The notes: generated by a model from the sequence alone, not told the origin. A DNA stretch of 64,000 nucleotides from CAVSJA01 sp963728145 (GCA_963728145.1 CAVSJA010000002.1:186001-250000), one strand, 5' to 3'. Counted from the stretch's first letter, positions 1-8,350 are shown. Translations and numbers: made by a program.

Positions 1-275
1 ATATGGAGAGATATGAGGACTTAAAAAAGCATCTTAATCGCTGTCTTGATATTGCTACATTGGACAAATCCTGGGTATATATTCGTTTTGGTCTGGTGGA
101 CGAGCTCAACCTTAGATTTGAATCAGCCATTAATTATTACGAAAAAGCAATCCTTGTTTCATTAAATGATGAAAAGATCAAGGATTACCGGAACGATATT
201 GAACGTTGTTTAGCGAAACTCCAGTTGGCAAAAAACCACGAGAACTGGTTAGGTATACAGAAAACGGAGAAATAA
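1..275 (+). CDS. TPR-like protein, C-terminal part
   Basis: The reading frame is open from the window edge and ends at a TAA. An ATG at position 3 may be internal rather than the true start. The 90 visible residues are helical and charged. Around residues 39-50 the pattern AINYYEKAI followed by a second amphipathic helix resembles one tetratricopeptide repeat, usually a protein-binding module. No catalytic motif is visible and the partner is unknown. A bidirectional terminator follows directly. Upstream sequence is needed to name the family. Confidence 0.5.
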   Translation, partial: MERYEDLKKHLNRCLDIATLDKSWVYIRFGLVDELNLRFESAINYYEKAILVSLNDEKIKDYRNDIERCLAKLQLAKNHENWLGIQKTEK

Positions 276-284
276 ATAAAAAAA

Positions 285-311
285 CCCCGACGCTGCGGCC
301 GGGGATTTTTT
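285..311. terminator. bidirectional Rho-independent terminator
   Basis: CCCCG (285-289) pairs with CGGGG (300-304). An A-rich run precedes it and a T run (306-311) follows, so it can stop transcription from both sides. It sits between the convergent TPR-like gene and the charged-repeat gene. Confidence 0.7.
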
Positions 312-328
312 TATGCTGGGTTTCTATT

Positions 329-748
329 CTAGTGTTTCCGATCGCGCCTGTTTTCCTTTCTATCCCTTCTATTCTCTTTACGATCCCTAACATCTTCACG
401 CTTATCCCTACGATCTTCCTTACGGTCACGAACATCTTCACGTTTATCGCGAACATCTTCGCGCTTGTCACGGCGGTCTTCGATCTTATCTCTTACACCA
501 CCATCATGTTTTGCGTCACGTACGTCTTCACGCACATCACGCCTGTCTTCACGCCTATCACGACGATTTTCTTTACGATCGCGAACGTTTTCACGTCTGT
601 CGATACGGTTTTCCTTACGGTCAAGCTTGTTTTCTTTTCTGTCGAAACGATCTTCTACGCGATCAAGTTTCTGGGCACTGAGGGTAAGGGTTACGATTGA
701 AAAAGCTATACTAAGGGCAGTAGCTTTCATAAAACGGTCGAATTTCAT
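329..748 (-). CDS. exported protein of DRKEN/DRRED charged repeats
   Basis: 139 residues. An N-terminal signal peptide (hydrophobic run ALSIAFSIVTLTLSA, predicted cleavage after SAQ) is followed by about 110 residues made almost only of D, R, K, E, N and V. They form degenerate heptads such as DRKENRR, VRDKRED and RRDVRED. The pattern of alternating acidic and basic residues predicts a long single alpha helix or coiled coil in the periplasm or beyond. No known domain or catalytic residue is recognisable, so the function is unknown. Start at 748 chosen; an internal ATG at 730 (MKATALS) would give a tighter signal peptide. The gene ends at a shared bidirectional terminator. Repeat-rich coding DNA of this kind easily changes length. 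Confidence 0.6.
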   Translation of the reverse strand: MKFDRFMKATALSIAFSIVTLTLSAQKLDRVEDRFDRKENKLDRKENRIDRRENVRDRKENRRDRREDRRDVREDVRDAKHDGGVRDKIEDRRDKREDVRDKREDVRDRKEDRRDKREDVRDRKENRRDRKENRRDRKH

Positions 749-888
749 AATTACGGGTTTTTGTGGTTTTTATAATTAGTGAACAGGTATAAAGACCCGG
801 AATTGGAAGCGAGGTTTAATAACAGGCAGGGATATTTGAAAAATTCGTAGAAATACGTAGTATTTTTTCGAGGCGAGTGATTCTAAGT

Positions 889-934
889 GGTTGATAAGGT
901 TGACAGGGTTGACAGGGTTGACAAGGTTGACAAG
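889..934. repeat. GTTGACAAG-family 9-bp tandem repeat
   Basis: Five units of GTTGATAAG/GTTGACAGG/GTTGACAAG in a row in the gap between the charged-repeat gene and a small membrane-protein gene. Only a weak second arm is visible here. The rest of the 749-1010 gap shows no gene. Confidence 0.8.
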
Positions 935-1010
935 AGAAAGACGCAACCCTCCCGAGGTGGAGTCTCCATCCGCCTATTTACTCGAATAGAGACAATAGCA
1001 TCTGAGCAAA

Positions 1011-1346
1011 TCAAAAAATCATGAAATACTTTCCGAGGAAAAATAAATAGCCAACCGCCAGTAAAAATGCAAGTTGTATGAAAAAATGTTTTGGCAATTG
1101 TGCGATTGCTTGGCCAGTTATTCTTTTTTGAAATAGAGTGATGACCAATGAAATAATTGAAAAAAACAAAGAAATGATAAAGATGTAAAGTATTAATCCC
1201 CCAAAGGAGCCCAGTATGTTTTTGTTGTTTGTTGATTCTGGACCTGGCAGTGTCGTTAAAGAAATCAACCCTAAGAAGATTAAAGCAATTACGTTATTTA
1301 AGACAATTAAGATTCGATAAATAACTAAAATCGTTACACTTTTCAT
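1011..1346 (-). CDS. small integral membrane protein, unknown function
   Basis: 111 residues from the ATG at 1346; a GTG at 1373 would add nine residues and overlap rpiB by a few bases. Three to four hydrophobic segments are visible: SVTILVIYRILIVLNNVIALIFLG, the GGLILYIFIISLFFSIISLVI region and a C-terminal AFLLAVGYLFFLGKYF. A short polar loop with PGPESTNNKN lies between the first two. No conserved motif is recognised. It follows rpiB on the same strand with almost no gap, so it is probably co-transcribed. Confidence 0.5.
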   Translation of the reverse strand: MKSVTILVIYRILIVLNNVIALIFLGLISLTTLPGPESTNNKNILGSFGGLILYIFIISLFFSIISLVITLFQKRITGQAIAQLPKHFFIQLAFLLAVGYLFFLGKYFMIF

Positions 1347-1366
1347 ACGGCACAATAATATTACTT

Positions 1367-1816
1367 TCAACACGCGATTTTCTCTACTCTCTTCTGATGT
1401 CTTCCACCTTCAAATTCTGTTTCCATGAAACTTTCTACCATTTCAATTGCGTATTCGAGTGCAACAAAACGAGCGGGAATGCAAATAATATTTGCGTTAT
1501 TATGTTTGCGGGTAATTTTTGCTACATCATTATTCCAACATAGTGCAGCGCGGATGCCCTGGTGTTTGTTTGCCGTCATGGCAACTCCATTTGCAGAACC
1601 GCATACCAAAATTCCGAATGCCGCTTCGCCATTTTCAACTGCATTTGCTACAGGGTGTGCGAAATCGGGATAATCAACCGATTTTTTTTCATACACACCC
1701 ATATCAGTAACCGGAAATCCTTTTTCGTTTAGCCATCTTAGAATGGCGATTTTGTATTCAAACCCTGCATGATCGGCACCAATGGCAATGTATTTTGAAA
1801 GATCAAATGCTGACAT
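1367..1816 (-). CDS. rpiB: ribose 5-phosphate isomerase B
   Basis: 149 residues, the normal RpiB length. It interconverts ribose 5-phosphate and ribulose 5-phosphate in the non-oxidative pentose phosphate pathway, in the cytoplasm. Visible family signatures: GADHAGFEYK near the N-terminus, the catalytic Cys in LVCGSANG (the usual motif is CGTG-like), and AANK-type MTANKHQGIRAALC. The ATG at 1816 is preferred to a GTG at 1822 two codons upstream. The upstream gap carries inverse GTTGACAGG-family words and then tatC. Confidence 0.93.
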   Translation of the reverse strand: MSAFDLSKYIAIGADHAGFEYKIAILRWLNEKGFPVTDMGVYEKKSVDYPDFAHPVANAVENGEAAFGILVCGSANGVAMTANKHQGIRAALCWNNDVAKITRKHNNANIICIPARFVALEYAIEMVESFMETEFEGGRHQKRVEKIAC

Positions 1817-1890
1817 GATCACAATTTTTGTAGACTGTAAAATTAAAGTGTTTTATTGTTAACCCATCATTCCCGTCGAACGGCGGGAAC

Positions 1891-1923
1891 AACCTTGTCA
1901 ACCTTATTCAACCCTGTCAACCC
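1891..1923. repeat. GTTGACAAG-family repeat, inverse orientation
   Basis: Three to four units of the complement (AACCTTGTC, AACCTTATTC, AACCCTGTC) between rpiB and tatC. A small hairpin TCCCG...CGGGA (1871-1888) precedes it. Confidence 0.75.
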
Positions 1924-1929
1924 CTGCCT

Positions 1930-2787
1930 TTAATTCCACTCCTTCTCCTCCTTCGCGATCCTCTGTTTCTGTACCCTGGCGGAAATAATTATACCCAACT
2001 CATAAAGAAGCATTAAGGGAATGAATACAATCATCTGGCTCATCCAGTCGGGAGATGGGGTAATAATGGCTGCGAGCACAAGAATGCCCACCGCGGCATA
2101 TTTCCGGTATGTGCGAAGAAATTTTGGCGTGACGATCCCAATTTTGGAAAGAACATAAGACACTACCGGTAACTGGAATGCCAGTCCTGCTCCTAATGTA
2201 ATATTCATCAGGTTCTCTGTATAGTCGGCCAATGTTGGTTTGGTTTCGATCACATTCAGTGATCCCAGCTTGTAATTCGACAGGAAGCTGAAAGTGAAGG
2301 GAGCTAGAATAAAGTATCCAAATGCGACACCTGTAAAAAAGAAAAACGAAACAAATGCAATTGCGCCACGGGAGTAGCCCAATTCTTTTTGGCTAAGTGC
2401 GGGCTTGACAAACTTCCACACTTCCCAGAATATAAAGGGAAATGCCGCAATAAATCCTCCCAGGAAAGCCATCGTAATACTGGTAATAAACTGGGTACTG
2501 AAGGCAGTCGTTTGAAGCGCCACTACCGGCGGCGGTATGCAAAGCGAATCACCTGCTCCAACCCAATGACTAAACCTGCAAAGCGCCGAATAGGTGATAA
2601 AGTTCTTGTTCAATGGACCCATCAGGATATGATCTGCCACCCAATCCTGGAATGCAAAGATTGCAATCGCCATTACCAGGATGGCAACGACCGCCCTTAC
2701 CAGGTGCCAGCGTAGTTCTTCCAGGTGGTCGACAAAGCTCATTTCAGCCTTGCCACTTCTTCTATTCAAAAACGGGAGTAAAGCCAT
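1930..2787 (-). CDS. tatC: Sec-independent (Tat) translocase subunit TatC
   Basis: 285 residues with six predicted membrane helices. TatC is the twin-arginine signal receptor of the inner membrane. The N-terminal cytoplasmic motif SFVDHLEELRWHLVRAV holds the conserved Glu of the Tat signal-binding site, and FxFWEVWKFVKPAL precedes the third helix. An extended periplasmic loop of about 45 residues follows helix 1 (around FITYSALCRF). The length is somewhat above the 250-260 of E. coli TatC, mainly from this loop and a charged C-terminal tail (RVQKQRIAKEEKEWN). tatA/tatB are not in the window. A TATATTTG promoter element lies 13 nt upstream. Confidence 0.95.
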   Translation of the reverse strand: MALLPFLNRRSGKAEMSFVDHLEELRWHLVRAVVAILVMAIAIFAFQDWVADHILMGPLNKNFITYSALCRFSHWVGAGDSLCIPPPVVALQTTAFSTQFITSITMAFLGGFIAAFPFIFWEVWKFVKPALSQKELGYSRGAIAFVSFFFFTGVAFGYFILAPFTFSFLSNYKLGSLNVIETKPTLADYTENLMNITLGAGLAFQLPVVSYVLSKIGIVTPKFLRTYRKYAAVGILVLAAIITPSPDWMSQMIVFIPLMLLYELGIIISARVQKQRIAKEEKEWN

Positions 2788-2800
2788 GGTTAAAAGAGGG

Positions 2801-2808
2801 CAAATATA
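2801..2808 (-). promoter_or_regulatory. -7 promoter element for tatC
   Basis: Minus-strand TATATTTG matches the Bacteroidota -7 consensus TAnnTTTG and lies 13 nt before the tatC ATG. No clear TTTG -33 element is visible; the upstream DNA is a GATTTACGA repeat. Confidence 0.5.
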
Positions 2809-2919
2809 ATTTACGATTTACGATTTACGAATTACGATTTGGTGAGCTGCACGACTACTGCATATGAGTCAATCCCACAATGTATTACGCCTTGCCAATA
2901 GTCAGGAAATCGTAAATCG
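2809..2919. repeat. ATTTACG-family inverted repeat
   Basis: ATTTACGATTTACGA words at 2809-2840 face AAATCGTAAATCGG at 2906-2919, an inverted pair upstream of tatC. The same word family recurs at 50521-50622. Confidence 0.7.
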
Positions 2920-2921
2920 GG

Positions 2922-4193
2922 TTAAGAAAGCAATTTGACCCTCACCATCTCGATCCTGGTCTCGCTTACATTCATAACTTCAAATTCGTAATCGCCAATA
3001 ATGATGCGTTCCTTGAGGCGGGGAATAGATTCATGCTGATGGATAATAAAACCTGAAAGGGTTTCTGATTTATTGTTACCAGGAAATTCAAGTCCATATT
3101 TCTCGCTGATATAATCGAGCTCCAGCCGACCGGAGAAAATGAATTCGTCTTCGGATATTTTTTTCTCTTCAAATTCTTCCACATCATATTCATCCCTGAT
3201 CTCGCCAAAGATTTCTTCCAACAGATCTTCCATTGTTACAATTCCGGCGGTTCCGCCAAATTCATCCACTACCCAGGCAATGCTTTTTCTTTCACGTGTG
3301 AACTTGCCGATCAGGTCTGTTGCACTCATGCTTTCGGGAACAGCAGGAATAGGTAAAAGGATTTCTCTTATTTCATTCGGCTTCTTGAACAGATCGAGTT
3401 GATGAATATATCCTACGATATGATCAATATTTCCATCGTAGACGATCATCTTGCTCAATTTTGTTTGCACCATTTTCTTTCTCGCGTTGAACAACGAAGA
3501 ATTCAATTCAACTCCTTCAATCTCTTTTCTGGGTACTAAACATTCCCTGATCCGGACCTTTGGTAATGATAGTGCTGCTTCAAACAATTCTGTGTTCAGA
3601 TCCTGATCCTCATTCTTATAAATATCCGGCTGCTGGAAATGCTCAAGATCGGCTTTGTTGAAAGGTTCTTTCTTTTTATCTATGCGAACGTTGAAGATGA
3701 TGTCGAGTATCCATCTCGAAATTCCAATAAAAGAATTGGCAATTGGATGAAATAATTTATCACTCAATCCTAACAAACCTGATTTTGCAGATATCGATAA
3801 TAATTTATCCGATTTTGCCTTATAGATTGATTTTGGAATAAACACACCAAAGATCACAACAGCAAGAACCGAGAGGACAATTTCCAATCCAACTCTTACC
3901 GGGGTTTTAGCAGCTTCAAGCAAATTAGTCGCATCAATCAAGATGGCCCAAAAACTGCTGACCAGCAGAATAAAAAAAACCAGGAAAAGATTGTATCCAA
4001 TGATGGTCACTCCTATAAATCTCGTGGGATCATCCATCAACCTCGACAAAAGTGCATTGCTTTTCGATCCCTGTTTCTTTTTCAATTCAATATTCAACCG
4101 GTTGGCCGAAACATATGCCACTTCAATGCCGGAATACCAGGTAAGGCAAAGAAATGCAATAATTACGATTGAAATGACTGCTATGAAGTCCAT
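2922..4193 (-). CDS. gldE: GldE-like CNNM/CBS transmembrane protein
   Basis: 423 residues. Order of domains: N-terminal CNNM membrane domain (about residues 1-190, three or four helices, beginning IAVISIVIIAFLCLTW and with SGIEVAYVSANR near residue 25), a pair of CBS domains (about 200-330, including RIRECLVPRKEIEGV and STDLIGKFTRERKSIAWVVDEFGGTAG), and a C-terminal CorC/HlyC domain (about 340-423). The WVVDEFGGTAGIVTMEDLLEEIFGEI signature is typical of the CorC/GldE family. In gliding Bacteroidota the GldE protein supports GldD and cell movement. A general ion-transport (CorC-like) role is the alternative. The gene is followed by the long GTTGACAAG array. Confidence 0.8.
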   Translation of the reverse strand: MDFIAVISIVIIAFLCLTWYSGIEVAYVSANRLNIELKKKQGSKSNALLSRLMDDPTRFIGVTIIGYNLFLVFFILLVSSFWAILIDATNLLEAAKTPVRVGLEIVLSVLAVVIFGVFIPKSIYKAKSDKLLSISAKSGLLGLSDKLFHPIANSFIGISRWILDIIFNVRIDKKKEPFNKADLEHFQQPDIYKNEDQDLNTELFEAALSLPKVRIRECLVPRKEIEGVELNSSLFNARKKMVQTKLSKMIVYDGNIDHIVGYIHQLDLFKKPNEIREILLPIPAVPESMSATDLIGKFTRERKSIAWVVDEFGGTAGIVTMEDLLEEIFGEIRDEYDVEEFEEKKISEDEFIFSGRLELDYISEKYGLEFPGNNKSETLSGFIIHQHESIPRLKERIIIGDYEFEVMNVSETRIEMVRVKLLS

Positions 4194-4233
4194 ATTCAGG
4201 GACTAAATTAGTTAAAGTTGCTTGGCTATGCAA

Positions 4234-4430
4234 GTTGATGGGGTTGATGGGGTTGACAAGGTTGACAAGGTTGACAAGGTTGACAAGGTTGACAAGGTTG
4301 ACAAGGTTGACAAGGTTGACAAGGTTGACAAGGTTGACAAGGTTGACAAGGTTGACAAGGTTGACAAGGAGGGCGCAAATTAGTTCTTTAAATTGTCAAC
4401 CTTGTCAACCCTATCAACCTTATCAACCTT
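4234..4430. repeat. 13-copy GTTGACAAG array with inverse arm
   Basis: Two GTTGATGGG units (4234-4251) lead into 13 perfect head-to-tail copies of GTTGACAAG (4252-4368). After a 26-nt spacer an inverse arm follows at 4395-4430 (GTCAACCTTGTCAACC then TATCAACC words). The two arms can pair. It is the longest perfect array in the window and lies between the upstream gldE-like gene and the downstream gmk gene, both on the minus strand. Confidence 0.97.
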
Positions 4431-4992
4431 CCCTCAGCCAATCAGCGACCACCCTCTCCGCTTCGCCCTTCGCTTTCTCGAGATCATCGTTGACAATAAC
4501 TTTATCAAACTGGTCTTTAAACGAGATTTCATAGCTCGCCTTGTTCACCCGATCCAATAAGCTTTGCGGATTTTCTGTGCCGCGTGATTCGAGGCGGCGT
4601 CTTAACACATCAACGGAAGGAGGTTCTATGAATAAAGAGAGCGCCGTATCAGGAAATTGTTGTTCAATATGTATTGCTCCCTTAACATCAATATCGAGAA
4701 CAGGAATTTGATCATTATCCCAGATCCTTTTCAATTCACTTTTCAACGTACCATAATACTTTCCTTCATAAACCATTTCCCATTCCACAAATTCATTGTG
4801 CTGTATCTTTTGACGAAATTCTTCTAGATTAATGAAATAATAGTCCGCACCTTCTTTCTCGTTTGCTCTTTGCGCACGTGTTGCTGCGGAAACAGAAAAC
4901 GCAAGTTCCTTGAATGTTTTCAATAAGTGCCTGGTGATTGATGTCTTTCCCGCACCGGATGGAGCGGTTATTATGAGGAGCTTTTTCTGCAT
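4423..4992 (-). CDS. gmk: guanylate kinase
   Basis: 189 residues. It phosphorylates GMP to GDP with ATP in the cytoplasm. The P-loop APSGAGKTS is at residues 10-18. The GMP-binding VSAATRAQRANEKEGADYYF region and the lid-domain RRRLESRGTE follow, as in E. coli Gmk. The ATG at 4992 is chosen over a TTG two codons upstream. The last codons (WLREG) and the stop lie inside the inverse arm of the GTTGACAAG array. A TACATTTG promoter element lies only 3 nt before the ATG, so the message could be leaderless. Confidence 0.95.
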   Translation of the reverse strand: MQKKLLIITAPSGAGKTSITRHLLKTFKELAFSVSAATRAQRANEKEGADYYFINLEEFRQKIQHNEFVEWEMVYEGKYYGTLKSELKRIWDNDQIPVLDIDVKGAIHIEQQFPDTALSLFIEPPSVDVLRRRLESRGTENPQSLLDRVNKASYEISFKDQFDKVIVNDDLEKAKGEAERVVADWLREG

Positions 4993-4995
4993 TTG

Positions 4996-5003
4996 CAAAT
5001 GTA
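4996..5003 (-). promoter_or_regulatory. -7 promoter element abutting gmk start
   Basis: Minus-strand TACATTTG is a full match to TAnnTTTG and ends 3 nt before the gmk ATG. Transcription would begin at or next to the ATG. Confidence 0.4.
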
Positions 5004-5004
5004 A

Positions 5005-5080
5005 GTTGACTGGTTGATTAGTTGACTGGTTGATTGGGTAAACCCAGTTAACTAATCAACCAGTCAACCAATCAACCCTT
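5005..5080. repeat. GTTGACTGGTTGATTAG inverted repeat
   Basis: The arm at 5005-5039 (GTTGACTGG, TTGATTAG words, ending GGGT) is mirrored nearly base for base at 5042-5080 with only a 2-nt loop. The downstream gene's TGA stop lies inside the second arm. Confidence 0.9.
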
Positions 5081-6436
5081 CTTAAGTTTCGCCAAAGTCT
5101 CCGTAATATATCCCTTCGACATCCATTGATTGTTCAGTAAAACTCCTTCAATATTTCTTGTTTGGTTAATATCCTGCAATGGATTTCCATTGAGAAGTAT
5201 AAGATCGGCTGTTGCTCCGGGTTTGATGACACCAATATCGGGACGCTTGAGAAACACACCAACATTATAAGTGCCGGTGCGTAATGCTTCGTATGGGCTC
5301 AATCCGGATTCAACCATATAGCGTAATTCATGATGTGCTGAAAACCCTGGTACATCGAATACCTGCGGTGCATCTGAACCCAATAGTATCCCTACGCCAT
5401 TCTTGTTGCATTCATAGATCAATCTTCTTCTCAACTTCACATAATTGGTTACTGATGCTTTATCGTATTTTGGATTACTCATCAAGTTCTTCTTGGTATT
5501 TATCCAGTTTTGAAGTACGTTCGGATTCATATAAACCATTTCCGGTTCTTTACCCAATGCTTCCGGATCCTTATCTGAACTCATCCATCTTTCTGCAAGT
5601 GCTTGCGTCGGTACTACCCAAATCGAATGATCTTTCAATCCTTTTACCAGCGCGGGAATCTTTGCCGGGTCGGCTTTATCGGCAATAAAGATTCCAAATA
5701 GTCCTGCATCCTGTTCTTTCACTGATGCGATATCAGGAACAAGGCTTTCTACAAAACCATCGAGATGATCGATCGTTGCATATCCGGCATCGATTGCTCT
5801 CCATACGCCAACATCCCAGGAAACATGTCCTGCATAGGGAATATTTACTTCTTCTGCAGTTTTTTCAATCGCTGCAAAATTTTCTTTTGTCAAACCAGGA
5901 TGCAACTTCAAAAAATCATAACCTGCTCTTTTCTGATTCAGTACGGAATCCCTCGCTGCTTCAGGTGTCTTGATGCTACTTCCATTGAATGATGGACCTG
6001 ATGTAATAAAACGCGGACCAAAGATCTCTCCGCTATTGATCTTGCTTCTTAATTCCAAATGTTTTGGATGACCAAGCATGCCCCGGATTGTAGTAACTCC
6101 ATTCACCGCAAACAACAACAACACTTCTTTCATTGGTTCTATTTCGGGCACCGGTGGAACATGCGCATGCATTTCCGCCAATCCAGGTATTAAATATTTT
6201 CCTTTGCCATCAATAACAATTGCATCATTAGCGAATTTTATACCTGCAGCGTCTCCAATCTGCGTGATCTTTCCATTCTTTACTACAACAGTTTGATTCA
6301 TTAACAGCACTTCTTTATCCATTGGGATCACATTCACTCCGCGAAATACGATTTCCTTATTACGCGTTTCCTTTGGATCCTGTGCAATGCAGCTGAGCAT
6401 GCAGAAGAGAAGGAGAATTGAAAGTATATGTTTCAT
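5072..6436 (-). CDS. amidohydrolase lipoprotein (imidazolonepropionase-like)
   Basis: 454 residues from the ATG at 6436, which gives a clean lipoprotein signal MKHILSILLLFCMLSC with the lipobox Cys at residue 16. An in-frame start at 6496 would read through an intergenic repeat. The fold is a metal-dependent TIM-barrel amidohydrolase: HxH in GLAEMHAHVPP, a candidate bridging Lys in DFLKLHPGLT, His in AGHVSWD and TIDHLDGF, and the catalytic Asp in GILLGSDAPQ. The C-terminal GATADLILLNGNPLQD is the usual closing beta-sandwich. The substrate cannot be read from sequence. It is predicted to be anchored facing the periplasm or outer membrane. Confidence 0.85.
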   Translation of the reverse strand: MKHILSILLLFCMLSCIAQDPKETRNKEIVFRGVNVIPMDKEVLLMNQTVVVKNGKITQIGDAAGIKFANDAIVIDGKGKYLIPGLAEMHAHVPPVPEIEPMKEVLLLFAVNGVTTIRGMLGHPKHLELRSKINSGEIFGPRFITSGPSFNGSSIKTPEAARDSVLNQKRAGYDFLKLHPGLTKENFAAIEKTAEEVNIPYAGHVSWDVGVWRAIDAGYATIDHLDGFVESLVPDIASVKEQDAGLFGIFIADKADPAKIPALVKGLKDHSIWVVPTQALAERWMSSDKDPEALGKEPEMVYMNPNVLQNWINTKKNLMSNPKYDKASVTNYVKLRRRLIYECNKNGVGILLGSDAPQVFDVPGFSAHHELRYMVESGLSPYEALRTGTYNVGVFLKRPDIGVIKPGATADLILLNGNPLQDINQTRNIEGVLLNNQWMSKGYITETLAKLKKG

Positions 6437-6526
6437 GGTTGTAAGTTGATTGGTTGTTAGTTGTGAAGCTTCGGGAGTTGATTGGCTGTTATTCAATTAA
6501 GAAAGTTAAGGAGATTCTATTTCAAT

Positions 6527-6600
6527 GAGCAATAGGCAATAGGCAACTGGCGAAATTTAATTGCGAATGGTTTGCCTATTGTCTATTGCCCATTGCTCTC
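6527..6600. repeat. CAATAGG-family inverted repeat
   Basis: GCAATAGGCAATAGGCAAC (6529-6547 region) faces GCCTATTGTCTATTGCCC (6574-6591 region) between the amidohydrolase and the gene downstream. Unit length is 7 bp. Confidence 0.85.
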
Positions 6601-6631
6601 ACAGCTGCTGAATCTCTGCACTTTATTCATG

Positions 6632-8350
6632 TTAGAAAGAAGCTTGATTCCTTAGGATCGTGATAGTGAAATTCCAGGTAATCGTATCGCCGTCCTCTCC
6701 AGTTGGCTCGATGATGATATCAGAACCATTCACTTTGATTGTGAAAGTTGGAGTGCTTAACCCTATGCCCCGATATTTGTCGGGCATCAGGTCAGTGACC
6801 GTTTCATCTTCGATGAGCGTCCCTGAGCTATTTCTTAAGAATCCTCTCATCTTTTTTGAATGATAAGAGGCATTTCCATCATTTAATATTGCACTTGCGG
6901 TTACTTCAACAATTACAGCCTGACCAGCTGCAACAGGGATCGTGTATGCAGTTGCTGGATTTGAGCCCGTTGTCACGATTGTTGCAGTAAGAACCTTCCC
7001 GGGACTTCCTCCTGCGAGATCAATCGTTGTTCCATTGATGTGAGCGAAGATGCCCGTTGAAGTTGTCCAAATATCACCGTTGACTGGGATTGAGGGAGCA
7101 ACACCCTGTGCAATGTTTATCGGGGCATTTGCAATTGTACCAGCTGGTAAGAGAAAACCAGTCTCATTGAAACGAGCTTTCTCAACTCCATTCACTTTGA
7201 ATGAATGCCAATAACCTGAATTCACGTTGTAAGAATGTTCACCCGTTCCTCCATCAGTTGACATTGTGAAATAGGCAGCCGCGAGATCGCCCATGCCAAA
7301 TGTTGCGGAGTCATCCATGCTGAACGTTACAGGCCATGGTCCTCTTCTACCAATGTGGATTGATTGTTCAATCGTAGGAACTTTCAACGACTCTTCACCT
7401 GCGTTGTAATTCCAAATGAATCCATTTCCGAACCTTATGCTATTAAAGTTCCGAAAAAATGCAGTTTGCCCTGCAGGAATGGCGTCAATATAAAGGTTGT
7501 TATCTGTTCCTGTTCCCTGAAACTTTATACCAGTAGTTCCATTGAGTGATTGTGCGGTAAAAAAGAAAGCTCCTGTTAAGGGAACGCTACTGCCTGACAA
7601 GTAAGAATCACCCGTTTTCGGGTCTTGAAAATCCACGGCATTTGACCTGAACATCCATTGACCGTAAGCGGTGCGCTTTCCTCCAATCCAACTAAAGGGG
7701 CGATAACGTACACTGTCCCGGCTCGTGTAAACTTCGAGATGAGATTCAAACCAACGATCATCATCACTGAGTCCTGGCTGCCTCCAATTGTTCTCGATTG
7801 CAAAGTGAATCTCAGAACCCGAGTCCCTTGCCTGATCAATATTATAACCAATCCATAACGGTTCATTATATCCCGTTTGTCCCTGTAAGTGAATAGAATG
7901 ATGTGTGATTGACCAATCACCCAAACCCGAACCTCCAGCTCTGAATACTACCGGCCTGTATCCCCCCGACATTGTTGTATCAGTTGATCTGAAACCATAG
8001 ATAGAAGGAGTCAAAAGATTTCCCGTTGCCCCGTTCAATGGCATAAATCGAACATATTGGCTTGTTGACTTTCCATTGGTGAGAGTTTGATCGAGCGTTT
8101 GATTGCTTACGAATGTAGACGCCGGGACTTTAGTGAATGCTTTAGTGACAGAGTCCCATGTTACGATATATCCACCCGCTGAACCTGCTCTCAATATTCC
8201 TACTAAGAGACTATCAGATGATCTCAGCGAACCGGTGATGTCAAGTTGATACAATGGATTTGGATTATTGATTCCAATATTTCCTGTGGGATTCTGTGCG
8301 ATGCAATTGAATACGGAAAAAAGCAAAAGCAATGAAAAAAAATGTTTCAT
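6632..8350 (-). CDS. large exported protein with repeat-type N-terminus
   Basis: 572 residues. The signal peptide MKHFFSLLLLFSVFNCIAQ is followed by NIGINNPNPLYQLDITGSLRSSDSLLV, a motif common at the start of Bacteroidota secreted or phage-tail-like proteins that carry a beta-rich stalk. The middle is rich in G, S, T, N and aromatic residues, as in beta-helix or beta-sandwich surface proteins. The C-terminal 100 residues (from GKVLTATIVTTGSNPATAYTI) look like a separate beta domain. No T9SS sorting motif or enzyme motif is seen. Its signal peptide closely resembles that of the neighbouring amidohydrolase. Confidence 0.6.
   Translation of the reverse strand: MKHFFSLLLLFSVFNCIAQNPTGNIGINNPNPLYQLDITGSLRSSDSLLVGILRAGSAGGYIVTWDSVTKAFTKVPASTFVSNQTLDQTLTNGKSTSQYVRFMPLNGATGNLLTPSIYGFRSTDTTMSGGYRPVVFRAGGSGLGDWSITHHSIHLQGQTGYNEPLWIGYNIDQARDSGSEIHFAIENNWRQPGLSDDDRWFESHLEVYTSRDSVRYRPFSWIGGKRTAYGQWMFRSNAVDFQDPKTGDSYLSGSSVPLTGAFFFTAQSLNGTTGIKFQGTGTDNNLYIDAIPAGQTAFFRNFNSIRFGNGFIWNYNAGEESLKVPTIEQSIHIGRRGPWPVTFSMDDSATFGMGDLAAAYFTMSTDGGTGEHSYNVNSGYWHSFKVNGVEKARFNETGFLLPAGTIANAPINIAQGVAPSIPVNGDIWTTSTGIFAHINGTTIDLAGGSPGKVLTATIVTTGSNPATAYTIPVAAGQAVIVEVTASAILNDGNASYHSKKMRGFLRNSSGTLIEDETVTDLMPDKYRGIGLSTPTFTIKVNGSDIIIEPTGEDGDTITWNFTITILRNQASF

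Noticed and set aside
206..700. Long plus-strand frame rich in Ile, Phe and Thr
   Set aside because: It is the opposite strand of the charged-repeat gene and overlaps the bidirectional terminator. The minus frame has the signal peptide.
4252..4368. CRISPR array
   Set aside because: Units are 9 bp and directly joined, with no spacers and no cas genes nearby.
4252..4368. Multiple TTGACA -35 boxes
   Set aside because: TTGACA matches the E. coli -35, but Bacteroidota polymerase uses TTTG and TAnnTTTG. The match is a by-product of the repeat.
4235..4534. Open frame encoding repeated Thr-Arg-Leu
   Set aside because: It is produced by the 9-bp GTTGACAAG array and runs into gmk on the opposite strand. 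There is no start signal or family.
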